DNA of 64,000 nt from JAGVWJ01 sp964588555 (GCA_964588555.1 CAZPPT010000004.1:62001-126000), one strand, 5' to 3'. Counted from the stretch's first letter, positions 52,800 to 63,022 are shown. Made by a program: numbers and translations. The notes: generated by a model from the sequence alone, not told the origin.

Positions 52800-53501
52800 C
52801 TATTTGAGGAAGCGGATATCTTCGCCCTGTTTGATGCTGACGGTCGTTTTTGGCTTTAACCGCTTGATATATATACCATCGATAATCAAATCGCTTGAGC
52901 GGTCCGCACTCACGGTTATCCCTGTATTTTCGCCCATAATTATCGGCTGAATTGTGCGCTTATACGGGCATATGGGGACCACTTGGATTTTTCGAGCACT
53001 TGTTTTTAGAATCTTACCGCCTGCCGAATATGCATATGCAGTCGAACCCATTGGTGTTGCGGTAATAATTCCGTCCCCTTCAAACAAATAACTCGAACCA
53101 TTCATTCTCATCGATACAGTAATAACGCGGTAATCATGTGTATGAAGCACTACATCATTGAGTACGGAAAACTGTTTTTTTCCAACCTCCACGGTGAGCG
53201 TTAAACGTTTTTCAGTACGCCCATCTGCGAGTATCGAAATTATCCCTTTTTTCCAATTATCCTTTCGTAGCTGGCAAAGCGCACTGGTCTTACTTCCAAT
53301 CCCAAGCACCGCGCCCTGTATTCTTTTTTGGTGGTTCGCATAAAAAATTGTCCCGTCCCCGCCTATGCAGATCGTCGCGTCTACATTTCGGTGCGCAACT
53401 AGAAAACCGTGTGATTGAAGGTTGTGCGCAACTTTCTTTGCAAGTACTTGTGCCCATTCCTTTCGATAATTGGGGAGGATACGAATACGCCTTATTTTCA
53501 T
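52800..53501 (-). CDS. nadK: NAD kinase
   Basis: Phosphorylates NAD to NADP. In 233 residues it has the GGDGTIFYANH motif, the NDVV strand and the Gly-rich GDGIITATPMGSTAYAYSAGG loop. The start MKIRRIRILPNYRKEW is chosen; an ATG 36 bases upstream is possible but the extra residues are atypical. Short compared with bacterial enzymes, as usual for small archaeal versions. Divergent from dcd, with 51 bp between starts. Confidence 0.93.
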   Translation of the reverse strand: MKIRRIRILPNYRKEWAQVLAKKVAHNLQSHGFLVAHRNVDATICIGGDGTIFYANHQKRIQGAVLGIGSKTSALCQLRKDNWKKGIISILADGRTEKRLTLTVEVGKKQFSVLNDVVLHTHDYRVITVSMRMNGSSYLFEGDGIITATPMGSTAYAYSAGGKILKTSARKIQVVPICPYKRTIQPIIMGENTGITVSADRSSDLIIDGIYIKRLKPKTTVSIKQGEDIRFLK

Positions 53502-53552
53502 ATGTCTTTTAGGAGGGGGAAGAAATATAAATGTCAATAATAAACTAGTACT

Positions 53553-54068
53553 ATGATCTTTAGCGACGTTGACATCAAGGCGCTTCTTGCGTCCGGCGAA
53601 CTAAAAATCGTCCCGCTTGCATATGATCAGATCGGCGGTGCAAGCATCGACCTTACCCTCAGTGACGAGTGGTACGTATTTAAGAAAGGGTATCTGGGCT
53701 CTCATGTTGATTTGAAAAAAGTCGATTTCAAACGCGCGATGAAAAAGGTAAAATCACGGTCAATTACGCTTAAACCCCAGGAAATGTGTCTTGGGAAAAC
53801 GCTTGAAAAGCTGACGCTACCAACATATGTCATGGGAACGCTTGAAGGGCGTTCCCGCTATGCGCGCATGGGCCTTGCAGTGCATATCACAAGTGCGCTT
53901 GTGCAGCCGGGAAGCGACAACCATCAGGTTCTTGAGATCGTCAATTTCGCCCCCTTTGCCGTGACGCTCCATGCAGGCATGCGCATCTCGCAGGTTGTAT
54001 TCGAATACCTCACGTCGCCGACCTCAAGGCCGTATGCGCGCTTTGGGACAATCGCAAAAAAACAGTGA
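53553..54068 (+). CDS. dcd: dCTP deaminase (possibly bifunctional dUTPase)
   Basis: A 171-residue trimeric nucleotide enzyme. The family signature LEGRSRYARMGLAVHITSALVQPG is seen, with the catalytic-site Glu in FAPF-preceding LEIVNF, and GASIDLTLSDEW near the N-terminus. It supplies dUTP/dUMP for thymidylate synthesis. Whether it also hydrolyses dUTP, as in Methanocaldococcus, cannot be told. Followed after 4 bases by a membrane-anchored protein gene. Confidence 0.93.
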   Translation: MIFSDVDIKALLASGELKIVPLAYDQIGGASIDLTLSDEWYVFKKGYLGSHVDLKKVDFKRAMKKVKSRSITLKPQEMCLGKTLEKLTLPTYVMGTLEGRSRYARMGLAVHITSALVQPGSDNHQVLEIVNFAPFAVTLHAGMRISQVVFEYLTSPTSRPYARFGTIAKKQ

Positions 54069-54072
54069 TTTT

Positions 54073-54711
54073 ATGAAAATGAGTACCGTTGCCCAGTACG
54101 CGATTCTTTCGTTTGTCGTCTTCATTATTATCGTCATATTTGGGGGGATGATCTTTACCCCTTCATTTCCCGATGAATTTACCTTTAATGAAGAACCGCT
54201 TGTTAAGAACACCAAGTTGCAGATCCGGCCAAGTGAGCTTTATTCATACGTCTATACTGTAAATGGAACAAACAATACGCTTTCATTTCGAACCGGGCAG
54301 GCGCCCGACTGTGTCTTTATCCAGGTCGTTGAGGCAGTAAACAGGACTGGCACGTGCGTTGACGCTGATGGGAATGACCGTCTTGGAAGCAATGCAACCC
54401 TTGCAGTGCCGTTTATCACCTTTTTTAAGCCATGGATGCTTGCCGTTCGTGATGGGTGGGAGTGGGGTGTGAACATGACCATAAATGCGACAGGTGGCGA
54501 ATTGGTACTAAAGACATTTAAGTATGAGGTAGTGGGGGCTCAAACCATTCACGGGCGCGATAGCTTTGTCGTACGCATCGGCTCAAATGAAGTTGGCGAG
54601 GAGATCGTTACAACCTGGGTCGACAAGGAAAAACGGGTAATGCTTCGGGAAGAAGGGCCAAACTATAATGTGACGCTTGTACGTTCCCCGTTTTTTAATG
54701 CATCGGGCTAG
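54073..54711 (+). CDS. Membrane-anchored exported protein, 212 aa
   Basis: MKMSTVAQYAILSFVVFIIIVIFGGMIF is a single N-terminal helix, uncleaved or signal-like. The rest is a beta-rich ectodomain with several N-x-S/T sites and two Cys (in PDCVFIQ and TGTCVDADG) that may pair. Not a recognised family. An upstream ATG at 53971 lies inside dcd and is rejected. Coupled to dcd by spacing. Confidence 0.7.
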   Translation: MKMSTVAQYAILSFVVFIIIVIFGGMIFTPSFPDEFTFNEEPLVKNTKLQIRPSELYSYVYTVNGTNNTLSFRTGQAPDCVFIQVVEAVNRTGTCVDADGNDRLGSNATLAVPFITFFKPWMLAVRDGWEWGVNMTINATGGELVLKTFKYEVVGAQTIHGRDSFVVRIGSNEVGEEIVTTWVDKEKRVMLREEGPNYNVTLVRSPFFNASG

Positions 54712-54716
54712 GGGGA

Positions 54717-54896
54717 TTAATTTTCCTCTTCCCGTAATACGCCAAGCGGGAGTACTCCTTTCTCATACTCGAGTGCGGCAATTTCTATGAAGTTCTTTGG
54801 CTGTTTTTCCAGTTTTACGACAGGTGGTGCGCCAAGTGAAAGCTGGAGTGCGCGTGCGCCAATGAGCCGGGCTAGTTCGTATTTAGTCAGTTCCAT
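54717..54896 (-). CDS. rpoK: RNA polymerase subunit K (Rpb6/omega homologue)
   Basis: A 59-residue gene easily missed for its size. It reads MELTKYELARLIGARALQLSLGAPPVV and ends with YEKGVLPLGVLREEEN. This matches the archaeal RpoK pattern (YE-x-ARLIGARALQ-x-x-x-GAPP, then FEKG-x-x-P-x-x-V). RpoK helps hold the largest polymerase subunit. It shows that the host polymerase is of archaeal build, in contrast with the sigma factor elsewhere in the window. Confidence 0.93.
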   Translation of the reverse strand: MELTKYELARLIGARALQLSLGAPPVVKLEKQPKNFIEIAALEYEKGVLPLGVLREEEN

Positions 54897-54943
54897 AAGT
54901 AGTCACCATATTCTACTAATTAGTAATCAGAAGTGTTTAAAAA

Positions 54944-55621
54944 TCAATTGACTGGGCTTTTGGGTGGCCGGTAATTGATAATTTCGTCTAATTGGGGAAG
55001 CCCGTTAATCTCTATTGCCATTTTATCAAAAAACTCTCCCGCTTTTCCGGCAAGTTCTTGTACATGTGCAAGTTCGTCTTGCGCATGGCCTGAGCTGATA
55101 TATTCCAGTGCGTTTTTCCTGCCTATCCTTCTTAAGTTAACCCGTAGCGCATATGCCCCCGCACTTATTACTGCGACAGCTGCGCCCATAAGCGGGAAAT
55201 CCATAACTGCTGCGAATATCCCTCCAGCAACCGCGATTCCTTCAAACGGCACCGGCAGCAATCCTCTTGTATGATCCTCAAATGCCATGTTAAATCGCCC
55301 TGCCTTTTTTTCAAATTGGCTTGGCGGGGCATCTGCCTCATTTATACGGAACCCGCATATGTTTTGGATGGCATGCCCGTTTTTTTCTGCTGTTTGAAAG
55401 AGGGCCGTAGGGCTAGTTCTATTGTTTAAAACACCGTTTCGTACCATCTCATTTGCAATGCGTTCTTTGCCCTCTTCGAGTTGCCGATGGTTCTTACGAG
55501 CAAAATCAAGAAATGCGCTTCGCGCACTTTCCACTTCTTTTTTTAGTCGGGCATATTCTTTCCCATATTCGCCAAATTTTTTTTGTGCTGCCAAATAACG
55601 GGTAGTTTTTGATTTAAACAT
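54944..55621 (-). CDS. Hypothetical membrane protein, 225 aa
   Basis: Not recognised. A charged coiled-coil N-terminus (LKKEVESARSAFLDFARKNH), a central hydrophobic pair (GIAVAGGIFAAVMDFPLMGAAVAVISAGAYAL) and a helical C-terminus. Two short membrane segments are likely, with both ends on the same side. It lies between rpoK and dph2 on the same strand. Confidence 0.65.
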   Translation of the reverse strand: MFKSKTTRYLAAQKKFGEYGKEYARLKKEVESARSAFLDFARKNHRQLEEGKERIANEMVRNGVLNNRTSPTALFQTAEKNGHAIQNICGFRINEADAPPSQFEKKAGRFNMAFEDHTRGLLPVPFEGIAVAGGIFAAVMDFPLMGAAVAVISAGAYALRVNLRRIGRKNALEYISSGHAQDELAHVQELAGKAGEFFDKMAIEINGLPQLDEIINYRPPKSPVN

Positions 55622-55646
55622 AAAAATTAACTAAATATAACATTTT

Positions 55647-56570
55647 TTAAACAGATGCCGTTTTGTCCTGATCAAGGAGCTCAAACATCCTTCTAACCAT
55701 GTCCGGGTTCAATATCGGCTTTTCAAATTCGACCGTGTCATCTACAATGCGTGGACATGCGGTGTTTACGTAGCAGTCAAATGCCCTGAAATTGTTAAGC
55801 GTGATCGGCTCAAGCTCGTTTGCAACCAAAATCGCAGCCTCGCGTCCCCGTTTTTCAAGCTCTTTCTTTATGTTCTCGGCCTGCGCGACATTGAACTGGC
55901 CGACCTTGGTGCTTACTAAAATTGCAAAGCGTTTGGCAGTCAGTGCTGCAACTAACGATGCATTTCGCCGTTTGTGGAGGCGCTCGATGTCTTCATTTAC
56001 CTGATTTAGTTCGCGCGTCGTCGGATTAAATGTAAAAACCGGTTTTTTACTCTCTATTGCCAGTGGGTGGAACATTCCATCACCAACGTAAACAACTGCC
56101 TCAATCTGTCCCTCAAGCTTCTTAACTGATAACGCATCGCAGCCAAGAATCTGGCCTTGCGCGTGTGCCCAGTAACCAGTACTTGTAAGTGCAGTAATCC
56201 CATTTTTTGCAAAAACCTCTTTCATTGCCTCAATTTGGTGAGAATGCTGGACCGTCGTCACGAGCGCGATTGTTTTTATTTTTTTATTACCCAACTCGCG
56301 CGCAAGCTCATTAATCGCTTCAACATCTATATCAACATAGTACGGAACGTACTCAACTGGGATCGAAAGTTCTGTTTTCACAAACTTGTTATGCCCAAAA
56401 TGGATTATCTTTTCTGCCTTGATCCACTCTGCCTCGTCAAGCGCAATGTCGCATGCACCGTAACAAGGTGAAGCTGAAAGAAAGACCGTGTGCCCCTCTT
56501 TCTCATGCTGCTTTGCTAGCTCGACTGCCTTTTGCTTTAATCCTTCTGGAAATTGTAAAAGTATTCTCAT
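55647..56570 (-). CDS. dph2: Diphthamide synthase subunit Dph2 (radical SAM-like)
   Basis: Makes the first step of diphthamide on elongation factor 2, using an unusual [4Fe-4S] cluster and S-adenosylmethionine. The 307-residue sequence opens MRILLQFPEGLKQKAVELA, has Cys in SPCYGACD, the third Cys in NTACPRIVDD and the GDGMFHPLA region. A middle Cys in LGCDALS matches the second cluster ligand. Diphthamide is confined to archaea and eukaryotes, supporting the host assignment. Confidence 0.92.
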   Translation of the reverse strand: MRILLQFPEGLKQKAVELAKQHEKEGHTVFLSASPCYGACDIALDEAEWIKAEKIIHFGHNKFVKTELSIPVEYVPYYVDIDVEAINELARELGNKKIKTIALVTTVQHSHQIEAMKEVFAKNGITALTSTGYWAHAQGQILGCDALSVKKLEGQIEAVVYVGDGMFHPLAIESKKPVFTFNPTTRELNQVNEDIERLHKRRNASLVAALTAKRFAILVSTKVGQFNVAQAENIKKELEKRGREAAILVANELEPITLNNFRAFDCYVNTACPRIVDDTVEFEKPILNPDMVRRMFELLDQDKTASV

Positions 56571-56675
56571 AGAATTCGTACTACTATTATAATTAAATTC
56601 ATTTTTAATCGTTTGTAGTCACAACTATGGCATTGCAAAGTCAGGCATGTTAGGTTCATATCCCTAAATTTCTGC

Positions 56676-59045
56676 CTACTCGTCAAATTCCTGCTCCCGT
56701 TCCTCCTTTTTCTGCAAGTTCTCAGTAAGCATTGCAAGCCGCTTGAGCATGATCCTTTTTTCAGCGCTGTTTACTATTTTGCGTGTCCGCTCAACCGCAT
56801 CAGGGTTTACGGACATGCTTGTAATGCCATACTCAACAAGCTTTTCAGCAAATTCCTGATACACCGAAGGTGCTTGTCCGCACAACGAGGCAGTTACGCC
56901 ATACTCATTACAGGTTTTGATCACGTGCTTAAGTGACCGGACAACCGCATCGTTTCGTTCATCAAAACCTTTCGCAAGCGTCGCGTTGTCCCGGTCGATC
57001 CCTAATGTAAGCTGGGTCAAATCGTTTGTCCCGATACTCACGCCGTCAATCCCCTCTTTACAAAATAGGTCAATGAGCATCACGGTGCTTGGCACCTCAA
57101 CCATGATCCATAATTTGAAATCGCGCGTCCGGTAAATGCCGACATCCTGCATGATCTCCTTGATCGCGCGTAGTTCACCAATGCGCCGGACAAACGGAAT
57201 CATGAGCCATAAATTACGTAATCCAAACTTCTCACGTACTTTCTTGAGCGCGTCAAGTTCCATTTTGAATAGTTCTGGTTCAGTAATATATCGAGCAGCA
57301 CCTCGGTACCCCATCATTGGGTTTGCTTCCTGCGGCTCGTACTTCTCGCCGCCCTCAAGATTACGATACTCATTTGTCTTAAAATCAGTTGCACGGTACA
57401 CAACTGGCCGCGGGTAGAATGCGGCAGCAAACCTTCGCAATCCTTCTGCAAGCTTATCGACAAATTCTTCCCGCCGCCCATTCTCAAGCATCCAGCGCGG
57501 ATGGTGGCCGATGTCAGCAACCATAAATTCTGCGCGTAACAACCCGACGCCATCAACAGGCAATTTTGCTACCTTTTCAGCGAGTTCGACTTCAGCAAGA
57601 TTAACATAAATCTTTGTCCCGGTGATTGGCGCCGAATCAGAGGTAAATGCAGGCCGGTCATCTTTTTTCTCCTCATGATGCATCGCGACGATTCCCTCAT
57701 AGATCACACCGTGCGTGCCGTCAACTGTTACATCAATTCCTTCCTTGAGTGCAGTAGTTGCATTCGTTGTCCCTACTACGCATGGTATACCTAACTCTCT
57801 CGATACAATCGATGCATGGCTCGTCATTCCGCCAGAATTTGTGACTATTGCAGCGGCCTTTTTCATTGCAGGCACAAAGTCAGGCGTCGTCATCTCAGTA
57901 ACGAGCACGTCGCCCTTTTGCATGCTTTTGATCTCCTTTGCAGACATGAGTATACGTACCTTTCCTATACCGACACCGGGTGAGGCGCCTAAACCGCGCA
58001 CTAATTCCTTTGCATTGCCTACTGTTGTTTTTTCCATAGCGTTTGGCACCTCCTTATTCTCCTTTTTGAATATGTCAAGCGTTGTGATCGGCCGCGACTG
58101 GACGATATATATGTTGCCCTTTTCCATGGCAAATTCAATGTCCTGCGGGAAATTGTAGTGTTTCTCAATATTGTTTGCAATCTGTACAAGGTCTCGTATC
58201 TCCTGCTCGCTTAGTTTTTGCCTTCCTTGCGCATCCTCCTTTATTTCAAGCTTTTGGTTTTTACCGTTCATATAGATAAGTGCAGACTTCTGCTTTCCAA
58301 TGGTCTTGTCCACAACTGAAAGCATTTTTTTGTCTACACGGTACGTATCAGGCGTTATCTGGCCGCCAACAATGAGTTCCCCCAGCCCAAAACACGCCTC
58401 AATTGACATGAGGTTCGGGTCCTGGTACAATGGGTCCACCGTGAATATGATCCCTGACTTTTCGCTTTGCACCATCATCTGGACAACTGCTGCCAAGCCA
58501 ACCTTCATATGCTCAAATTTGTTTTGCACCCGGTAATATATGGCGCGCGCCTCGAATAACGATGCCCAGCATTCCTTTACCGCGTGGAGCACTTCGACTT
58601 CCCCCTTTATGTTGAGGTATGTGCTTTGCTGTCCGGCAAAGCTTGCTTCAGGCACGTCCTCAGCAGTTGCGCTTGACCTGACCGCAACAAACGCTTCGCG
58701 TCCTGCCCGTTCGCACACCTTTTTGTATGCAAGTATGACCTCTGCCCGTACGTCATCGGGCATTTCGCCTTTCATGATGAGCTCCTTTATTTTCACACTT
58801 GTCTCATCAAGTTTCTCAGTGTTTTCTACGTCAAGGCCGCTTAGTGCATTTGCAATTGCCTCGCGAAGGTTGTTCTTGTCAAGATGCCGAAAATACGCAT
58901 GAGTACTTACCACAAAACCTGGGGGCACCGGAAAGCCGGCCCTGCTCATTTCGCCCAGGTTGGCACCCTTACCGCCTGCCTGCGCAAGACTGTCCTTTCC
59001 GATCTCTTCAAACCACAAGATGTTCCTCACAGTAATCGCCCCCAA
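56676..59045 (-). CDS. ppsA: Phosphoenolpyruvate synthase
   Basis: Converts pyruvate, ATP and water to PEP, AMP and phosphate; the gateway to gluconeogenesis. In 789 residues: ATP-grasp N-domain (GGKGANLGEMSRAGFPVPPGFV, RSSATAEDVPEASFAGQQ), the phospho-His domain with GGMTSHASIVSREL at about residue 408, and the PEP-binding barrel ending in the catalytic Cys of SLCGQAPS. With no glycolytic pyruvate kinase in the window, direction cannot be judged. Confidence 0.96.
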   Translation of the reverse strand: MGAITVRNILWFEEIGKDSLAQAGGKGANLGEMSRAGFPVPPGFVVSTHAYFRHLDKNNLREAIANALSGLDVENTEKLDETSVKIKELIMKGEMPDDVRAEVILAYKKVCERAGREAFVAVRSSATAEDVPEASFAGQQSTYLNIKGEVEVLHAVKECWASLFEARAIYYRVQNKFEHMKVGLAAVVQMMVQSEKSGIIFTVDPLYQDPNLMSIEACFGLGELIVGGQITPDTYRVDKKMLSVVDKTIGKQKSALIYMNGKNQKLEIKEDAQGRQKLSEQEIRDLVQIANNIEKHYNFPQDIEFAMEKGNIYIVQSRPITTLDIFKKENKEVPNAMEKTTVGNAKELVRGLGASPGVGIGKVRILMSAKEIKSMQKGDVLVTEMTTPDFVPAMKKAAAIVTNSGGMTSHASIVSRELGIPCVVGTTNATTALKEGIDVTVDGTHGVIYEGIVAMHHEEKKDDRPAFTSDSAPITGTKIYVNLAEVELAEKVAKLPVDGVGLLRAEFMVADIGHHPRWMLENGRREEFVDKLAEGLRRFAAAFYPRPVVYRATDFKTNEYRNLEGGEKYEPQEANPMMGYRGAARYITEPELFKMELDALKKVREKFGLRNLWLMIPFVRRIGELRAIKEIMQDVGIYRTRDFKLWIMVEVPSTVMLIDLFCKEGIDGVSIGTNDLTQLTLGIDRDNATLAKGFDERNDAVVRSLKHVIKTCNEYGVTASLCGQAPSVYQEFAEKLVEYGITSMSVNPDAVERTRKIVNSAEKRIMLKRLAMLTENLQKKEEREQEFDE

Positions 59046-59112
59046 AGTAAAATATAGTTTGTTGCCTACCTTACACGCAGAAATTTTAAAAAGAGGTCGG
59101 TGAATCTCTTGC

Positions 59113-60231
59113 TTATTTAATCGTACGCGTCGTGATATCTATTCCCATGCCCTGGATATCTGCAAATAACCTTTTCGTGTCCACGGCGTGCCCCATGAAA
59201 TGGAAGCCAGGTTTGATCGTGCCATCAAGATACTGCATGATACATGCGGCAACCGGCGCAGCGGTAAAGAAGAACCCGTTTTTGTGTTCTGCCCGTATCC
59301 GTATTGCATGCGTTTTACCGTTCTTTTCACCTCGTGCGTCTATAAGAAAGACGACGCGCAGGTCAGCTGGCGAAAAAAGGCGTATTCCATGGTATAACAG
59401 AAATGAAAAAATGCCGGTCCCTGTATTTTTTCGTATCCTATGCGCCACATAAATAAGCGGAAAGAGGATATTGTCAACAAGCCAGTTAAACCCTGTTACA
59501 TACGTCCCGCATTTACGGATGCCGTATTTTTCAGGGACGCCCCTAAGCTCTTCCATATGAAGGGGAAAACATGTCCTCGTGCCAAAGGGGGGCCCAAAAT
59601 CAACCCGCACCATGTCGGCATACGTCGCCTGTCGCCATGCACCGTTTCTATATATGTCAAACGCGTTTTCACGCGCGGCATTTACGATGTCAATTGTCGA
59701 TTGGGGGCTTTCAAACCGTGCATTCATCGCCATTGCGACGGTTGCTGTTTCGTACCGGTCAAGGTACTGTGCCGCATGTCTTACAAATACCGCTGGCAGG
59801 CCAGGATGGAAACCGGCCTGCGTTATGAATGTGCGTTTTTTCCTTACAATTTCTTTGGCAAGTGGTTTGAGCCGTTTTGGCGTATCCGGGTCAAACATGA
59901 TATCTATATAATCGACATTTTTGGCAAGCGCAGCCCGCGCAATTGCTTGTATGTGCTCCGGCGTTGTTGTCGCTACTACGACAAGGTCCATCCCCTCCAG
60001 CGCCGACCCAAGTGACATGGCATTTTTCACGTCCGTCTCTTGTGCGCGTATGTCCCTTTTTGGAAACGTATTCTTAAGTTGCCGTACAAGCGCCTCTGCC
60101 GGTTCGTATCTTCTTCCTGCTACTGTTATGTGCGCATTTGTGTTTTCCAACAAGAGGCGCGCAATCTCCCTGCCGACGCCGCCGTAGCCGCCAAGTATGA
60201 GGATTTTTTTTGGTTTCATCACATTATTCAT
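59113..60231 (-). CDS. Saccharopine dehydrogenase-like oxidoreductase
   Basis: A 372-residue protein with an N-terminal Rossmann fold (ILGGYGGVGREIARLL) and the saccharopine-dehydrogenase pattern of VVATTTPEH and YIDIMFD after it. The C-terminal part has two hydrophobic stretches (LVDNILFPLIYVAH, GIFSFLLYHGIRLF) that suggest membrane contact. Related proteins act on lipids or unknown substrates; lysine metabolism is not implied. Substrate unknown. Confidence 0.8.
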   Translation of the reverse strand: MNNVMKPKKILILGGYGGVGREIARLLLENTNAHITVAGRRYEPAEALVRQLKNTFPKRDIRAQETDVKNAMSLGSALEGMDLVVVATTTPEHIQAIARAALAKNVDYIDIMFDPDTPKRLKPLAKEIVRKKRTFITQAGFHPGLPAVFVRHAAQYLDRYETATVAMAMNARFESPQSTIDIVNAARENAFDIYRNGAWRQATYADMVRVDFGPPFGTRTCFPLHMEELRGVPEKYGIRKCGTYVTGFNWLVDNILFPLIYVAHRIRKNTGTGIFSFLLYHGIRLFSPADLRVVFLIDARGEKNGKTHAIRIRAEHKNGFFFTAAPVAACIMQYLDGTIKPGFHFMGHAVDTKRLFADIQGMGIDITTRTIK

Positions 60232-60266
60232 CCATTATATGTTTATAAATTTGGTTTTCTTCAGAT

Positions 60267-61232
60267 TTACAGGGGAAAATAATTCATCCTAAATTCCCGA
60301 TGCGTATGAAGTATTTCATAATCCTTTACAATATCCTTAAACGTATTTCTGAATCGTACCATGAGTTCGCGCAGTTCATCTTCGTCTTCAGTCTCAGCTT
60401 CTATTTCAATATCCCAGTTGCCGGTGCACTCGACAAGATACGCAACTGCCGGTTCTTGAGTACAAAACGAGAGGAGTTTCTTTTCTATTGTTTCATTAAA
60501 TTCTGAAAGCGAAATAAGTGCCTTGTAGTGCTGTCTGTTTAGTTTATGGATATCAAGGAGCGTTCGGTATGCCTGTATTATTTTGCGCTTTTCGAGTTGT
60601 TTGATGCGTTTTTTAACTCCGTTATACGTTAATCCGACTGCGTTTCCAATTTCCATATACGTGGCATTTCCATTTGCGGAAAGAACTTTTATAATTTTCC
60701 AATCCGTTTCATCGATTTTTTCAAGCGGCGGCTCAAAGCCATAATGGGGGATAATCTTTTCCTGCCCACTATCTTCCACCAGGTATCTTCGTTTAAAATG
60801 GTAGTTGACTACTGAGAATGAGACCTCATAGTCTTTAATGAATTCTCCTATTTCCTTTTTGAGTTCAAGCAAGAGCGCGCTAAAATGGATGTTGTTTCGC
60901 GCTGCAAGGACGATTTCTACGTCCCATCTTCCCGTTGTGGTAATCATCCAGATTAAATTTTTCCAGTTTGCAAGCGTTTCAAGGAGCTCCGTTTCGTTCT
61001 TCGGCGTGACATTCTGAAATCGCATATAAATTCGGTACGCAAAATAGCCAACGCGATGGAGATCAATAACCGCAAGAAATTTCCTGATGACCCCTGTTTC
61101 AATAAGTTTCTTTACCCGGTAGCTTACCACCTGCTTTGGTAGGCCAACTTTATTCCCAATTTCGGCGAGGGGTTTTCGTGCATTGTATTCCAGCTCATAG
61201 AGAATTTTTTTGTCCTTAGCGTCAATCTTCAT
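60267..61232 (-). CDS. Lrp/AsnC-type regulator with two HTH-ligand modules
   Basis: A 321-residue fusion of two Lrp-like halves. Half one: DAKDKKILYELEYNARKPLAEIGNKVGLPKQVVSYRVKKL (HTH), then a RAM-like domain. Half two: DETDWKIIKVLSANGNATYMEIGNAVGLTYNGVKKRIKQL (HTH) and a second RAM-like domain. Normal Lrp proteins are half this size. This duplicated form is frequent in DPANN-type archaea. The effector is unknown. Confidence 0.9.
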   Translation of the reverse strand: MKIDAKDKKILYELEYNARKPLAEIGNKVGLPKQVVSYRVKKLIETGVIRKFLAVIDLHRVGYFAYRIYMRFQNVTPKNETELLETLANWKNLIWMITTTGRWDVEIVLAARNNIHFSALLLELKKEIGEFIKDYEVSFSVVNYHFKRRYLVEDSGQEKIIPHYGFEPPLEKIDETDWKIIKVLSANGNATYMEIGNAVGLTYNGVKKRIKQLEKRKIIQAYRTLLDIHKLNRQHYKALISLSEFNETIEKKLLSFCTQEPAVAYLVECTGNWDIEIEAETEDEDELRELMVRFRNTFKDIVKDYEILHTHREFRMNYFPL

Positions 61233-61338
61233 AATTGTATTAATTGAACTAATAATTTAAAAAAGTTCTTTTTGTCGCAAATTTTAGTAAGAAATCTTAT
61301 ATTAATATTTTGTTATAGAAATTGATAGAAAAAGAAAA

Positions 61339-62925
61339 ATGATTCCTATGGCTAAATATTTAGTTACGCTTGTAGAGCCGCACGGCGTTATCACGCGCGA
61401 TGATCGAGGTCGTATTTTAGGTAGCCTACGAAGACGTGCTCCACTCCATAGCCAGCAGATTATTGGAGCTACATTAAGAGAAGGGCTTGGTGATAATTTT
61501 GATGTTCGCATCTACAATCCTAAACTCGCTGATCCAAATCATGAGGAGCACTATCATTCTACTTCCTACGGTCCTTATCGCCTTACTCACTATCGAGTTG
61601 GCGAATCATTTAATAGTAGCTCATTTAGAGCGCGAATGAAGGAGACCGATATTCTTGGGATAACGGTAAATTTTACCCAAGTTTCAACAAATGCAATTTC
61701 ACTGGCGAGAGCCGCACGAGCTATTAACCCCAAAATTAAAATTATTTACGGAGGTTCTGATGCTTCAGCAACTGTCAATCAAAGAGAGTTTTATCTAAAA
61801 ATTGGGGGAGGCCATGTAATCGTACCAAAGGATGCTGAAGATATTTCTGCAGCAGTTGTACGGGCACTTGTTGGTGATGGTAGTCTTGGTAGGATTGCTG
61901 GTATTAGCCATAACCTTCATAGAATGAGCCCGCAGCATAATCTTCCCGTACCAACTCCTTCAAAAGAACGAATGAAAAAAGTTCCACTTCCTGCACTTGA
62001 TCTAGTTGAGGATCAGATCCCTCGCTGGACTGAAGATCATGAAGGACCACTACCAAAGAGGGTAGAGACACCCATTGCATATGTTGAATTTGCGCGCGGT
62101 TGCCATGAACGGTGCGATTTTTGTACTATTGCAGGTGTTCCTTATAGTGCTATGGATACTGAACAGGCCGAGGCTTTTCTTAAGCACTTTAGGAAGTATG
62201 GGATCAAAAGTCTCATGATCATTACAGATAATGAATTAACTCTTTCACTTACTGAAAATGGAAGATCGACATTACTTGAGCGGTATCGTTTACTCAAACA
62301 TTATGATTTTCGCTGGAACTTTGGAAACGGGCTTCAATACTCGCTTTTCAGACGAAAAGATGGTTCTTTAGATAGTGAACTTATGGATGCAATGTTTAGT
62401 GGCGCCTATTGTATGTATACTCCGCTTGAGGACCCACTCACCATGGAATATGAGAAACTACTTGGTCATCCCCGTTTAAGAATTCATGATCACACTGATG
62501 CAGCTACTGCATTCGAACGTTCGATTGAGATTCTCGAATATATTGCCGCAACTGGTATTCCAAAAATGACTTTTGGTTTTTTGATGGGGGGTCCAGCTGA
62601 TACCGTGGATCGAGTGCGCGCCCACGAAAAACCGCTCCGCATGCTCAAAGAACGACTTGCAAGAGTAAATCCTCATATGGAGATGCTATTTACTCCATTT
62701 ATTGAAATGCCCTTGCCAGGTACTGCAAATTACGAACTCTACCATCGATCAAAATTAATCAAAGCAGATATAGACACGGATCCTGAACTGTGGCAGTTTG
62801 CTCTTACCACCTTTGGAAATTATGAGATGGTTGAAGAACGGCTGCGCCTTATTGCATTATTAAATGGCCAAGATGCACTTGACACATGGACTTCAACAGG
62901 CTTGTATCCAAAAAATAAGACTTAA
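61339..62925 (+). CDS. Radical SAM protein with B12-binding-like N-terminal domain
   Basis: A 528-residue enzyme. The radical-SAM cluster motif is ARGCHERCDFCTIAG (CxxxCxxC) at about residue 254-261. The N-terminal 180 residues resemble a cobalamin-binding Rossmann domain (DILGITVNFTQVSTNAISLARAAR, IIYGGSDAS), but the usual DxHxxG His is not obvious, so cobalamin binding is unsure. A GFLMGGPADTVD segment fits the barrel end. It is more AT-rich than its neighbours. Substrate unknown; methylthiolation, methylation or cyclisation are possible. Confidence 0.85.
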   Translation: MIPMAKYLVTLVEPHGVITRDDRGRILGSLRRRAPLHSQQIIGATLREGLGDNFDVRIYNPKLADPNHEEHYHSTSYGPYRLTHYRVGESFNSSSFRARMKETDILGITVNFTQVSTNAISLARAARAINPKIKIIYGGSDASATVNQREFYLKIGGGHVIVPKDAEDISAAVVRALVGDGSLGRIAGISHNLHRMSPQHNLPVPTPSKERMKKVPLPALDLVEDQIPRWTEDHEGPLPKRVETPIAYVEFARGCHERCDFCTIAGVPYSAMDTEQAEAFLKHFRKYGIKSLMIITDNELTLSLTENGRSTLLERYRLLKHYDFRWNFGNGLQYSLFRRKDGSLDSELMDAMFSGAYCMYTPLEDPLTMEYEKLLGHPRLRIHDHTDAATAFERSIEILEYIAATGIPKMTFGFLMGGPADTVDRVRAHEKPLRMLKERLARVNPHMEMLFTPFIEMPLPGTANYELYHRSKLIKADIDTDPELWQFALTTFGNYEMVEERLRLIALLNGQDALDTWTSTGLYPKNKT

Positions 62926-63022
62926 CGTAATATTTTACTATATTTTGTTCAATTTGTCCGAAATTTTATTCAAAAATTATAAAATATACATAGGTGGTAA
63001 AAAACTTGTAAAAGGTGATCAA